From Caulobacteraceae bacterium (GTDB taxonomy: Bacteria; Pseudomonadota; Alphaproteobacteria; Caulobacterales; Caulobacteraceae), in the NCBI GenBank assembly GCA_019746095.1, contig JAIESL010000035.1, positions 30,429 through 94,428 of the forward strand: a stretch of 64,000 bases of DNA, written 5' to 3'. Each line of letters begins with the position of its first letter. Positions within the stretch are counted from its first letter, which is position 1. The notes beneath the pieces are model-generated. The model did not search any database. It was not told the origin of the DNA and saw only the letters and a list, made by a program, of their open reading frames with translations. Positions 53,675 to 62,222 of this stretch are shown one piece after another. A program made the translations under genes and the position numbers.

Positions 53675-54510
53675 CCGCGGGTCGGCATCAGCTTCCGGCG
53701 CTGACGCACCAGGGCCAGGGGGCGTCCGTCCGGCGCATGGGCCACACCATCCTCCACCGCCCACCCGCCGCCGACGTCGCGGCTGGTGAAATGGAAATAG
53801 GCCCAGCCCTCCGGCGACGTATCGGGTGTCAGTTCGGTCAGCAGATCGGCCCGGAGATCGACACTGGCCGAGACATTCGGAGGGGCCGGGAAGACCGTGA
53901 AATAGGTGGGGTAGAGTCCGTCCAGCAGGAACAGCAGCCGGGCCTCGTCCAGCGGATCGCCATCGATGGTGCGCATCCAGCAGCCCAGCTCCGGCGTCCG
54001 GCCCGCATTCGCACCGAACAACCGCGGGCCATCGACGAAACGGTTCTCGATGTGGTGGGTGAACCAGGGTCCGAACATCGGGTCCAGCGGCATCGGGTCG
54101 AGATCCGCGACCGGCGTCGGCGAGGCCGTCAGCGGGGTCAGCACCGGCCCTGCGACGTCGCGGCCATAGGTTCCGAGCGCCTGGATCGCAGGCCGGTCGG
54201 CCTGTCCGCCGGTGACCGAAGCATAGGCGACGTTGCGCCCCCCCCGGTTCATCGTCGGCGTGAAGACCGCCTCCTCAAACCGCGCGGCGGCCAGGTACTG
54301 GACGGTCAGGGACTGCAGCGGTGTCTCGATGCCCAGGCCCTGTCGCATGGCCCCGGCAGCCAGGGCTGCCATCAGACCGCCGAACGGCGCGCCGCGCGCT
54401 TGCGGAGCCGACTGCGGAGCATTGGAAAAGCCGCCGGTCAGCCGGGCGGTCAGGCCGCCGGCACCGTCTTCGGTCAGGGTCAGGGCCTCGGCCAGGGTCT
54501 GCTGGGTCAT
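53671..54510 (-). CDS. Acyl-CoA thioesterase family protein (double hot-dog)
   Basis: A 279-residue protein of TesB-like length. It has an N-terminal hot-dog half with FGGLMAALAAGAMRQGLGIETPLQSLTVQYLAAAR and a C-terminal half containing DEARLLFLLDGLYPTYF and GWAYFHFTSRDVGGGWAVEDGVAHAPDGRPLALVRQRRKL. It probably hydrolyses medium or long acyl-CoA. It is monocistronic, divergent from the HxlR gene. Confidence 0.85.
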   Translation of the reverse strand: MTQQTLAEALTLTEDGAGGLTARLTGGFSNAPQSAPQARGAPFGGLMAALAAGAMRQGLGIETPLQSLTVQYLAAARFEEAVFTPTMNRGGRNVAYASVTGGQADRPAIQALGTYGRDVAGPVLTPLTASPTPVADLDPMPLDPMFGPWFTHHIENRFVDGPRLFGANAGRTPELGCWMRTIDGDPLDEARLLFLLDGLYPTYFTVFPAPPNVSASVDLRADLLTELTPDTSPEGWAYFHFTSRDVGGGWAVEDGVAHAPDGRPLALVRQRRKLMPTRG

Positions 54511-54620
54511 CCGGTATCGCTATCGTTCGGCAAGGGCAGGCGGAAGACGGAAATCATCCACTCCGGGTCAAGGGACCGGATACGCCGCAGCGTGTCCGTA
54601 TCCAAACAGGACTGACCTAG

Positions 54621-54630
54621 TCCGTACGGA
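54621..54630. promoter_or_regulatory. Perfect 10-bp palindrome upstream of the HxlR gene
   Basis: TCCGTACGGA lies 48 bases before the HxlR start, in the gap between the divergent thioesterase and HxlR genes. It is a plausible operator for a dimeric winged-helix regulator, but its short length makes chance occurrence possible. Confidence 0.4.
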
Positions 54631-54677
54631 TTGGCAACCCTCTTGCAAAACGGGTGACGCAGGGTCACTTTCGCAGG

Positions 54678-55181
54678 ATGGGACGCACCGCAGACTATTC
54701 ACGACAGAGCTGTTCGATCGCCGCCACGCTCGAGGTCATCGGCGATCCGTGGACCCTGCTGGTCATTCGCGACGCCTTCAACGGCGTCAGCCGCTTCGAA
54801 CAGTGGCAGGAGCGGCTGGGCGTCGCCCGCAATGTGCTCGCGGCCCGGCTGAAGAGTCTGGTCCAGCATGGCGTTCTGGAGCCCCGGCTCTATTCCGAAC
54901 GTCCGCCCCGCAACGAATACATCCTGACCGCCAAGGGCAAGGACCTCTACGGCGTCCTGGTCACCCTCCACGGCTGGGGGGCCAAACACGTCTATGGCAA
55001 TGCCGATTCCGGCGTCTCAATGATCCACAAGGATTGCGGCCACGATCTGGCCCCGCGCATCGCCTGCGGCCACTGCAATGAGATCGTCAAGCCGCGCGAC
55101 ATCCTGCTGACCCGAGCCGAGAACCGTCCGACCGTCGGCGAGATGATGCCCCGGGAACGGACCGACGAAGAGGCCGCCTGA
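54678..55181 (+). CDS. HxlR-family winged-helix transcriptional regulator
   Basis: A 167-residue protein starting at ATG 54678 (MGRTADYS); GTG 54654 is an alternative. The HxlR signature CSIAATLEVIGDPWTLLVIRDAFNG begins near residue 11, followed by FEQWQERLGVARNVLAARLKSLVQHGVL. An extra C-terminal part has HKDCGHDLAPRIACGHCNEIV, whose Cys/His spacing looks like a small zinc or redox site. It may control itself, the divergent thioesterase, or the thiolase downstream. Confidence 0.88.
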   Translation: MGRTADYSRQSCSIAATLEVIGDPWTLLVIRDAFNGVSRFEQWQERLGVARNVLAARLKSLVQHGVLEPRLYSERPPRNEYILTAKGKDLYGVLVTLHGWGAKHVYGNADSGVSMIHKDCGHDLAPRIACGHCNEIVKPRDILLTRAENRPTVGEMMPRERTDEEAA

Positions 55182-55250
55182 GCCTCTTGCCTTTCCGCAC
55201 GCCCCGGCCCATCCAGCCGCGCAAATCTTCCTCCCGAGGGTAGCCTTCCC

Positions 55251-56432
55251 ATGTCCGATCCCGTCGTCATCGTCTCCTTCGCCCGCACACCCATGGGCGG
55301 CTTCCAGGGGTCCCTGTCCGGCGTCAAGGCGACCGAGCTGGGCGCGACGGCGGTGCGGGCCGCGGTCGAGCGCGCCGGCGTCGATCCGGCAAAGGTCGAG
55401 CAGATCTATATGGGCTGCGTCCTGCCGGCCGGCCTGGGCCAGGCACCCGCGCGCCAGGCGGCCATCGGTGCCGGCCTCGGCCTGCATGTCGAGGCGACCA
55501 CGCTGAACAAGATGTGCGGCTCGGGCCTGCAGGCGGTGATGATGGCCTCCGACAGCCTCGCCGCCGGCAGCGCCGACATCATCGTGGCGGGCGGCATGGA
55601 GTCGATGTCGGGCGCGCCCTATCTGATGACCAAACACCGCGGCGGGGCCCGGATCGGCCACGATGTCATCTCTGACAGCATGTACCTGGACGGGCTGGAG
55701 GACGCCTACACCCCCGGCAAGCTGATGGGGGCCTTCGCCGAGGACTCGGCCCGCACCTATCAGTTCACCCGCGAGGCCCAGGACGAATATGCACTGGAGA
55801 GCCTGAGCCGGGCGCTGGAGGCCATCGCCTCAGGGGCCTTCAAGGCCGAGATCACCCCGGTCGAGGTCACGGGCCGCAAGGGCGTGGTCACGATCACCGA
55901 GGACGAACAGCCCGGCAAGGCCATGCCGGAGAAGATCCCGACCCTGAAGCCCGCCTTCGCGAAGGACGGCACCATCACCGCCGCCAATGCCAGCTCGATC
56001 TCGGACGGCGCGGCCGCCCTGGTCATGACCCGCGAGAGCGTGGCGAAAGCACTCGGCCTGCCGGTCGTCGCCCGCATCGTCAGCCATGCTGCCCACGCCC
56101 ATGAGCCGGGCCTTTTCACCACCGCCCCCGTCCCCGCCATGCAAAAGGCCCTGAACAAGGCCGGCTGGTCGGTCGACGACGTCGACCTGTGGGAGATCAA
56201 CGAGGCCTTCGCCGTCGTCGCCATGATCGCCATGCGCGACCTCGGCATCGACCGGGCGAAGCTGAACGTCAACGGCGGTGCCACGGCCTTGGGCCATCCC
56301 ATCGGAGCCTCGGGCGCCCGCGTCCTGACCACCCTGCTGGCGGCGCTTCAGGCCCGCGGCGGCAAGAAGGGCGTGGCCAGCCTGTGCATCGGCGGCGGCG
56401 AGGCCGTGGCCGTGGCGGTCGAGCTGGTCTGA
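55251..56432 (+). CDS. Acetyl-CoA C-acetyltransferase (thiolase)
   Basis: A 393-residue thiolase. The acyl-accepting Cys is in LNKMCGSGLQAVMMA near residue 88. NEAFAVVAMIA and VNGGATALGHPIGASGARVL carry the catalytic His, and LCIGGGEAVAVAVELV replaces the usual CIGGGQG end. It condenses or cleaves acetoacetyl-CoA. It may work with the CoA-transferase at 37066-38420 for ketone-body use. A GAGGGTAGCC-type sequence precedes the start. Confidence 0.94.
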   Translation: MSDPVVIVSFARTPMGGFQGSLSGVKATELGATAVRAAVERAGVDPAKVEQIYMGCVLPAGLGQAPARQAAIGAGLGLHVEATTLNKMCGSGLQAVMMASDSLAAGSADIIVAGGMESMSGAPYLMTKHRGGARIGHDVISDSMYLDGLEDAYTPGKLMGAFAEDSARTYQFTREAQDEYALESLSRALEAIASGAFKAEITPVEVTGRKGVVTITEDEQPGKAMPEKIPTLKPAFAKDGTITAANASSISDGAAALVMTRESVAKALGLPVVARIVSHAAHAHEPGLFTTAPVPAMQKALNKAGWSVDDVDLWEINEAFAVVAMIAMRDLGIDRAKLNVNGGATALGHPIGASGARVLTTLLAALQARGGKKGVASLCIGGGEAVAVAVELV

Positions 56433-56493
56433 CCCCGCTCCGTCTTGGCTGTGGGCGGACGATTGCTCTAGCCTCGTCGGCAGGAGCCCGCCC

Positions 56494-57465
56494 ATGACCG
56501 TGAACCGCCGCACTGCCCTGGGCCTGGCCGCCATGGCAACAGTCCCCGTCCGGGGCCTTGGGCCACAGGTCGCTCCGCCCGATCCGGCCGAGGTCATCCG
56601 CCTGTGGCCCGGCGCGGCGCCCGGTGGCGAGCGGGTCACGGTCACGCCACAGGTGACCGAGCGATCAAACAATCCCGCTTTCCACGACCGGTTCGCCCGC
56701 TACACCACCGACCCCATCCTGACCGTGTTGCGGCCCGACCGGCCGAACGGGGCGTCGCTGCTGCTCATTCCCGGCGGCGGCTACAGATGGGCCGTGGTCG
56801 ACAAGGAAGGTCTGGATTGCGCCCGGGTCTTCGCCGCAGCCGGCGTGACCTGTTTCGTGCTGCGCTATCGCCTGCCCGGAGACGGCTGGGCCGCCGGACC
56901 GGATGCGCCCCTGCAGGACGCCCAGCGCGCCCTGCGGCTGGTGCGTGCCCAGGCCACCGCCCGGGGTCTGGACCCCGCTCGGGTCGCCGTCCTCGGAGCC
57001 TCGGCAGGCGGCCATCTGGCCGGGATGCTGACCGCGCGTGCCGACATCACCTATGCGGCGGTGGACGAGGCCGACGCCGTGTCTCACCGGCCCGACCTGT
57101 CCATCCTGCTCTACCCCGTGGCGACCATGGCCGACCCCCATGTCCATGCGGGATCGCGACGGGAACTGCTGGGCGAGGCCCCGACGCCGGAAGCGATCGC
57201 CCGCTATTCGCTGGAACGGATGAGCTGGACCGGCAGCGCTCCGACCTTCCTGCTGCACGCCATGGACGACGCATCCGTGCCCGTCGAGAACAGCCTGGAA
57301 CTGCTGTCCGCCCTGCGCGCTGCGGCCGTGCCGTGCGAGGCGCATCTGTTCCAGGAGGGCGGCCACGGTTTCGGTATCCGGCTGATTGCGGGCAGACCCG
57401 CTGCCGCCTGGCCCCAACTGGCTCTCACCTGGGCCGCCCGGCACGGCTGGATTACACAGACTTAA
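56494..57465 (+). CDS. Tat-exported alpha/beta hydrolase (acetyl-xylan-esterase/BD-FAE-like)
   Basis: A 323-residue protein. The N-terminus MTVNRRTALGLAAMATV is a twin-arginine signal. The hydrolase core has LLLIPGGGYRWAVVDKEG (HGG-like oxyanion motif) and AVLGASAGGHLAGML (nucleophile), then LHAMDDASVPVENS (Asp) and EGGHGFGIR (His). This order resembles the esterases that remove acetyl groups from plant polysaccharides. The substrate is not proven. Confidence 0.88.
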   Translation: MTVNRRTALGLAAMATVPVRGLGPQVAPPDPAEVIRLWPGAAPGGERVTVTPQVTERSNNPAFHDRFARYTTDPILTVLRPDRPNGASLLLIPGGGYRWAVVDKEGLDCARVFAAAGVTCFVLRYRLPGDGWAAGPDAPLQDAQRALRLVRAQATARGLDPARVAVLGASAGGHLAGMLTARADITYAAVDEADAVSHRPDLSILLYPVATMADPHVHAGSRRELLGEAPTPEAIARYSLERMSWTGSAPTFLLHAMDDASVPVENSLELLSALRAAAVPCEAHLFQEGGHGFGIRLIAGRPAAAWPQLALTWAARHGWITQT

Positions 57466-57538
57466 TCTTCGCCGCCTTGTTACACTGTACGGGGGGACTA
57501 AGGTCCGCCCCGGCTTTCAGATGGGGACTGTGTTTCGA

Positions 57539-59944
57539 ATGCGTATCGGTATGTTGCTGGCGTCCGTCGCCGGTGTGTCCCTGATGGCCACGGCCGCCCT
57601 GGCGCAGCAGAGCGTCGGCCCGGTCGACCAGTCGCGCGGCACCTTCGAGGACAAATTCCGCCAGTTCGAGGGGGAGGACTGGCCGACCCCGACCGACTAC
57701 CGCAACGCCTCGGGTGCCCCCGGCCACCGCTACTGGCAGCAGGAGGTCGACTATGACATCGACGTCAGCCTGAACGAGGCCACCCGCACCCTGACCGGCC
57801 GCGAGGCGGTGACCTATACCAATAATTCGCCGGACGCCCTCGGCTACCTCTGGCTTCTGCTGGACCAGCAGAACTATCGCCGCGACTCCCTGGCCGAGCG
57901 CAGCCGGACCTACACGGCCTCGGACACGGTCAGCGTCAACGAGATCCTGCGGGTGCAGCGCATGCAGGGTTGGGAGGGCGGCTTCAACGACCTGAAGGTG
58001 ACCGGCCCGGACGGCCGCGACCTGCCCTTCACCATTGTCGACTCCATGATGCGGGTCGAACTGCCGCGCCCGCTGGCGACCGGCGAGAGCTTCGCCTTCA
58101 CCATCGACTTCAGCCTGCCCCTGCCCGAGACCAGTGTGGTCGGCGGCCGCAGCGGCTATGAGTGTTTCACCAAGCCCGGCGAGGACGGCAACTGCCTGTT
58201 CCTGGCCGCCCAGTGGTTCCCGCGCCTGGCCGTCTATTCGGACTATGAGGGCTGGCATAACGCCCAGTTCCTCGGCTCCGGCGAGTTCACCCTGGAATTC
58301 GGCGACTATGACGTCTCCATCACCGCGCCCGCCGATCATACGGTGGCGGCGACGGGGGAGCTCCAGAACACCGACATCCTCAGCACCGAACAGCGGGCGC
58401 GACTGGCCGAGGCCCGCACGGCCGAGGCCCCGGTCTATATCGTGACCCCCGCCGAGGCCGCCGCCGCCGAAGCCCGCCCGGCCCGCTCCGGCACCCGCAC
58501 CTGGAATTTCAGCGCCGACAACGTCCGTGACTTCGGCTGGGCCTCGAGCCGCAAATTCATCTGGGACGCCATGGGCGTTGACCAGGAGAGCGCCGAACAC
58601 CCCGTGGTCATGGCCATGTCCTTCTATCCGAAGGAGGCCCGGCCGCTGTGGGACACCTATTCGACGCGGTCGATCGCCCACACCATCGACGTCTACAACC
58701 AGTTCGCCTTCACCTATCCCTATCCGACGGCCCAGTCGGTCAACGGCCCGGTCGGCGGGATGGAATATCCGATGATCACCTTCAACGGGCCGCGCCCGGT
58801 GCGGGGCGACGACGGCCGCCTGACCTATACCGAACGCGCCAAGAACGGCCTGATCGGCGTGGTCATCCATGAGGTCGGGCACATCTATTTCCCGATGGTC
58901 GTCAACTCGGACGAGCGCCAGTGGACCTGGATGGATGAGGGGCTGAACAGCTTCCTGCAGTTCCAGGCCGAAAAGCTGTGGGATGCCGACTTCCCCGCCC
59001 GCGGCGAGCCGTCCAGCATCATCGAATACATGATCAGCCAGGACCAGGTGCCGATCATGACCCAGTCGGACTCCCTGCTTCAGTTCGGCAACAACGCCTA
59101 TGCCAAGCCGGCGACGGCCCTGGTGATCCTGCGGGAGACCATTCTCGGCCGCGAACTGTTCGACCGGGCCTTCCGCGAATACGCCCAGCGCTGGGCCTTC
59201 AAACGCCCGACCCCCTATGACTTCTTCCGCACCATGGAGGAGAGCTCGGGCGTCGATCTCGACTGGTTCTGGCGCGGCTGGTTCTATTCCACCGACCACG
59301 TCGACATCTCGCTGGAAAGCGTCACCGCCGCGACGCTGGAGTCCGCTGATCCCGAGGCCCGCAACCGCGCCGCCCGCGAGCGGTTCGAACAGGAGCCGGT
59401 CTCGCGCACGGTCGAGAACAACCGCGGCATCGAGACCGTGGTCGAGCGCGACCCCGCGACCCGGGACTTCTACAACGAGACCGACCGCTTCACGACCACG
59501 GCCCAGCAGCGCCGCGACGCCGTAAGCGCCGCCCGTCGCGCCGATGCCGACCGCCGTGCGGCGCAAGGGTTCGACGACAACATCTACCGCTTCACCTTCA
59601 AGAACGTCGGTGGCCTGGTCATGCCGGTGATCCTGAAGCTGACCTACAGCGACGGCTCGGACGAGACGATCCGGATCCCCGCCGAGGTCTGGCGGCGCAA
59701 CAGCCAGCAGGTGATCTGGCAGCATGTCTCGTCCAAAACCCTGGTCTCGGCCGAGGTCGACCCCCTGCGCGAGACCGCCGATGCCAACCGCGCCAACAAC
59801 CTGTTCCCGCGCCAGATCGACGAGCGGACCCTGCGCCTGGCTCCGCCGCCGCCGCCCGGCGAGAACCGGATGCGGGACTCGGACGTCGAGGTCAGCCCGG
59901 ATTCGACCGCGACCCGGGTGCGCCGCCCGGCGGCCGCCCAGTGA
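57539..59944 (+). CDS. M1-family metallopeptidase, secreted
   Basis: An 801-residue aminopeptidase starting at ATG 57539 with signal MRIGMLLASVAGVSLMATAALAQ and GGGGAC upstream. The substrate-anchor block GPVGGMEYPMITF replaces GAMEN. The zinc site is HEVGHIYFP (His444, Glu445, His448) with WMDEGLNSFLQ 19 residues later (third ligand Glu467). An extended C-terminal region rich in charged residues ends in PPPPPGENRMRDSD. It would trim peptides in the periplasm. The next gene starts on its stop codon. Confidence 0.92.
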   Translation: MRIGMLLASVAGVSLMATAALAQQSVGPVDQSRGTFEDKFRQFEGEDWPTPTDYRNASGAPGHRYWQQEVDYDIDVSLNEATRTLTGREAVTYTNNSPDALGYLWLLLDQQNYRRDSLAERSRTYTASDTVSVNEILRVQRMQGWEGGFNDLKVTGPDGRDLPFTIVDSMMRVELPRPLATGESFAFTIDFSLPLPETSVVGGRSGYECFTKPGEDGNCLFLAAQWFPRLAVYSDYEGWHNAQFLGSGEFTLEFGDYDVSITAPADHTVAATGELQNTDILSTEQRARLAEARTAEAPVYIVTPAEAAAAEARPARSGTRTWNFSADNVRDFGWASSRKFIWDAMGVDQESAEHPVVMAMSFYPKEARPLWDTYSTRSIAHTIDVYNQFAFTYPYPTAQSVNGPVGGMEYPMITFNGPRPVRGDDGRLTYTERAKNGLIGVVIHEVGHIYFPMVVNSDERQWTWMDEGLNSFLQFQAEKLWDADFPARGEPSSIIEYMISQDQVPIMTQSDSLLQFGNNAYAKPATALVILRETILGRELFDRAFREYAQRWAFKRPTPYDFFRTMEESSGVDLDWFWRGWFYSTDHVDISLESVTAATLESADPEARNRAARERFEQEPVSRTVENNRGIETVVERDPATRDFYNETDRFTTTAQQRRDAVSAARRADADRRAAQGFDDNIYRFTFKNVGGLVMPVILKLTYSDGSDETIRIPAEVWRRNSQQVIWQHVSSKTLVSAEVDPLRETADANRANNLFPRQIDERTLRLAPPPPPGENRMRDSDVEVSPDSTATRVRRPAAAQ

Positions 59945-60441
59945 TGCGGCGGGCGCTGCTCACGGCGGCCCTGATCGCCGCCCTCGCGACGCCGGTTCTG
60001 GCCCATCGCGGCCACGCCGGCCTGACCGTGGTGGAGATCGATCCCGCCTCCGGCGTGGTCAGTGTGGTGCACCGCTTCTCTGCCCACGATGTAGAGCCGG
60101 CCCTGGTCTCCATCGCCCCCGAGGCCCAGCCGAGCCTGGACGACCCGCGCGCCCTGGCGGAGCTTGAAACCCATCTGCGCCAGAGGTTCCGGCTCGACAT
60201 CGACGGGGCCGCCATTCCGGTGACCCATGCGAGCACCGATCTGGCGGGCGACAATGTCCGGGTCGATTTCGTCGGCGAGACGAGCGACCGCAGCATCTCG
60301 GCCGTGACCATCGATCTCGACTTCTTTCCGGGCGTCCACGACGACCAGGAGCAGCAGGTCAATGTGCGGATCAACGGCGTGACCCGCACCGTGATCTTCC
60401 GCCCTGGATCGCCGGCCCAGACCGTGACCTTCGGCGGCTAG
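59944..60441 (+). CDS. Small secreted protein, DUF6702-like
   Basis: A 165-residue protein with signal MRRALLTAALIAALATPVLAH and a mature beta-rich domain. HRGHAGLTVVEIDPASGVVSVVHRFSAHDVEPAL near the N-terminus is typical of small proteins coded after M1 peptidases. No catalytic site is visible. Translational coupling to the M1 gene suggests an accessory or periplasmic partner. The stop lies in a CTAG shared with the convergent XRE gene. Confidence 0.75.
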   Translation: MRRALLTAALIAALATPVLAHRGHAGLTVVEIDPASGVVSVVHRFSAHDVEPALVSIAPEAQPSLDDPRALAELETHLRQRFRLDIDGAAIPVTHASTDLAGDNVRVDFVGETSDRSISAVTIDLDFFPGVHDDQEQQVNVRINGVTRTVIFRPGSPAQTVTFGG

Positions 60442-60674
60442 TCTTCGTCGACGACGGCGAGGTCCGCCGGGTCGAAATCATAGTCCAGCAGATCCCCCGG
60501 CCTGCAGTCCAGCGCCGCACACAGCTTCGCCAGCGTGCGGAAGCGGATTCCCTTCACCTTGCCCGAGCGGAACAGCGACAGCTGGGTCTCGCTCAACCCG
60601 ACCTCGGCGGCGAGGTCGCGGGCCTTCAGCCCCTTTTTGACGATAAGCTGGTCGAGGGTGACACGGATCGGCAT
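60438..60674 (-). CDS. Small XRE-type helix-turn-helix regulator (YozG-like)
   Basis: A 78-residue protein starting at ATG 60674 (MPIRVTLDQLI). The longer track ORF at 60866 lies in the DUF2975 gene. The helix-turn-helix is KGLKARDLAAEVGLSETQLSLFRSGKVKGIRFRTLAKLCAALDCRPGDLLDY, the short Cro/CI form. Such genes are typically coupled to DUF2975 membrane proteins; here the ATG overlaps the DUF2975 stop by one base. It probably represses its own operon and perhaps the divergent ABC transporter. Confidence 0.88.
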   Translation of the reverse strand: MPIRVTLDQLIVKKGLKARDLAAEVGLSETQLSLFRSGKVKGIRFRTLAKLCAALDCRPGDLLDYDFDPADLAVVDED

Positions 60675-61192
60675 CAGATCATCTCGTCCAGTTCGGCCTG
60701 GACCCGGCCCGCCTGGTCCGCCACCCGGCCCAGCAGGAACAGGGCGGCACCGATCATGCCCAGGGTCATGCCGGGCACGTCGAAATGCAGATATCCGCCC
60801 GTGCTCAGGCCGACGAAACGCAGGACATTGGTGACCACAAAGACGCTCAGGACGCCGCCGATCCACAGGGCCAGACCCACACGGCGGAGAGCGTCGGCGA
60901 GGATCGGCTGGATCAGCCGCCCCCTGGCCAGCTGCCCCATGGCCTGACCAATCGACCAGACCCCGAACAGATAGCAGGCGGCGGGCAGGCCCATGAGCAT
61001 CATCCGGTAGAAGGTCTGCGGATGACCGGGCTCACCCCGGCTCCAGAGCACGAGCGGGGAGATCACATGGATCAGTGCGATCAGGGCACCCACGCTGACG
61101 ACCATGAAGACGGCCAGCCAGCGGAACTGGGCGCAGCGCCGGCGAAAGCGATCGATGTCGGTCTGGCTCACAGCTCGGGCTCCAGTGTCCAA
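60674..61192 (-). CDS. DUF2975 family membrane protein
   Basis: A 172-residue protein with four hydrophobic spans (AVFMVVSVGALIALIHVI, MMLMGLPAACYLFGVW, LALWIGGVLSVFVVTNVL, GMTLGMIGAALFLLGRV). SIGQAMGQLARGRLIQPILADALRRVG is the conserved DUF2975 loop. Function is unknown; it is nearly always coded with a small XRE regulator as here. Confidence 0.85.
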   Translation of the reverse strand: MDTGARAVSQTDIDRFRRRCAQFRWLAVFMVVSVGALIALIHVISPLVLWSRGEPGHPQTFYRMMLMGLPAACYLFGVWSIGQAMGQLARGRLIQPILADALRRVGLALWIGGVLSVFVVTNVLRFVGLSTGGYLHFDVPGMTLGMIGAALFLLGRVADQAGRVQAELDEMI

Positions 61193-61204
61193 TGCCTGTC
61201 TTTT

Positions 61205-61256
61205 CTTTAATCTTGACTTAAAGACGCGCCGTTTGCAACTTTATGTCTGACTTAAA
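61205..61256. promoter_or_regulatory. Divergent control region: CTTTAA-N7-TTAAAG palindrome and TGACTTAAA repeats
   Basis: CTTTAA-TCTTGAC-TTAAAG (61205-61223) is a perfect inverted repeat with a seven-base spacer, and its core TTAA-N7-TTAA equals a CtrA-like site. The nonamer TGACTTAAA occurs at 61214-61222 and again at 61248-61256. The 79-bp gap separates DUF2975-XRE from the ABC genes. It could be the operator of the small XRE regulator, a CtrA site, or both. Confidence 0.55.
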
Positions 61257-61271
61257 CGATCAAGAGTACCG

Positions 61272-62222
61272 ATGATGCCGGACGCCATCGAGACACAGGC
61301 CCTGACCCGGCGTTTCAAACGCCATCTGGCCGTCGACGCCGTATCGCTGACGGTGCCGGACAAGGCTGTCTATGGCTTCCTCGGCCGCAACGGGGCGGGC
61401 AAGACCACGACGTTGAAAATGCTGCTGGGCCTGATCCGGCCGAGCGCCGGAACGGCCCGCATCTGCGGCATCGACGTGGTCCGCAACCGTCTGGAGGCCG
61501 CCCGTCAGGTCGGGGCATTGCTGGAGGCGCACGGCTTCTACGGCAATCTGTCCGGGGCCGAGAACCTCGACCTGACCCGGGCCCTGACCGGCCTGCCCCG
61601 AACCGAGATCGACCGGGTGCTGGAGGTGGTCGAGATGACCGAACATGCCCGCCGCCGGGTCTCGGACTATTCCCTCGGCATGCGCCAGCGGCTGGGGCTG
61701 GCCCGCGCCATGCTGGGGGCGCCGCCGGTGCTGATCCTCGACGAGCCCACAAACGGGCTGGACCCGGACGGCATCGCCGACATGCGCCGCTTCCTCGGCG
61801 AGCTGCCGGCCCGGACCGGGGCGACCGTGCTGCTGTCCAGCCACCTGCTCGGCGAGATCGAACAGACCGCGACCCATGTCGGGATCGTCCACCAGGGCCG
61901 GCTGGTCCTGGAGGGAGATCTGGCCCGGCTGAAGGCCGAGCTGGCCCCGGAGATCGCGGTCGAGACCGATGACCCTGCGCGCGCGGCCGCCCTCGCCTCG
62001 GCCCATGGCTTCGCCGTCACCCATACACCCGACCGGATCATCGCCGGCCTCAAGCCCGGCGAGGACGCCCGCGCCGCCTCGGCCGCCCTGAACCGGGCCC
62101 TGCTCGCAGCCGACATCGCCGTGTTCGCAATCGGACCGCGGGCGCGAACCCTGGAGGGCATCTATCGCCAGGTGTCCGCCCCCTCCCCTTCGCAACCCCT
62201 CCTGCAGCCGGAGCTGGTCTGA
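61272..62222 (+). CDS. ABC transporter ATP-binding protein (BcrA/lantibiotic-immunity type)
   Basis: A 316-residue ATPase. Walker A is GFLGRNGAGKTTTLKMLLG near residue 37, the signature is DYSLGMRQRLGLARAM, and Walker B is VLILDEPTNGLDPDG followed by LSSHLLGEIEQTATH. The domain order and extra C-terminal part (about residues 225-316) fit the ABC-2/bacitracin-resistance group. It pairs with the membrane gene that overlaps its stop. Confidence 0.92.
   Translation: MMPDAIETQALTRRFKRHLAVDAVSLTVPDKAVYGFLGRNGAGKTTTLKMLLGLIRPSAGTARICGIDVVRNRLEAARQVGALLEAHGFYGNLSGAENLDLTRALTGLPRTEIDRVLEVVEMTEHARRRVSDYSLGMRQRLGLARAMLGAPPVLILDEPTNGLDPDGIADMRRFLGELPARTGATVLLSSHLLGEIEQTATHVGIVHQGRLVLEGDLARLKAELAPEIAVETDDPARAAALASAHGFAVTHTPDRIIAGLKPGEDARAASAALNRALLAADIAVFAIGPRARTLEGIYRQVSAPSPSQPLLQPELV

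Noticed and set aside
57452-59725. 757-residue minus-strand ORF
   Set aside because: Exact antisense of the M1 peptidase, which has full zinc motifs and a signal peptide.
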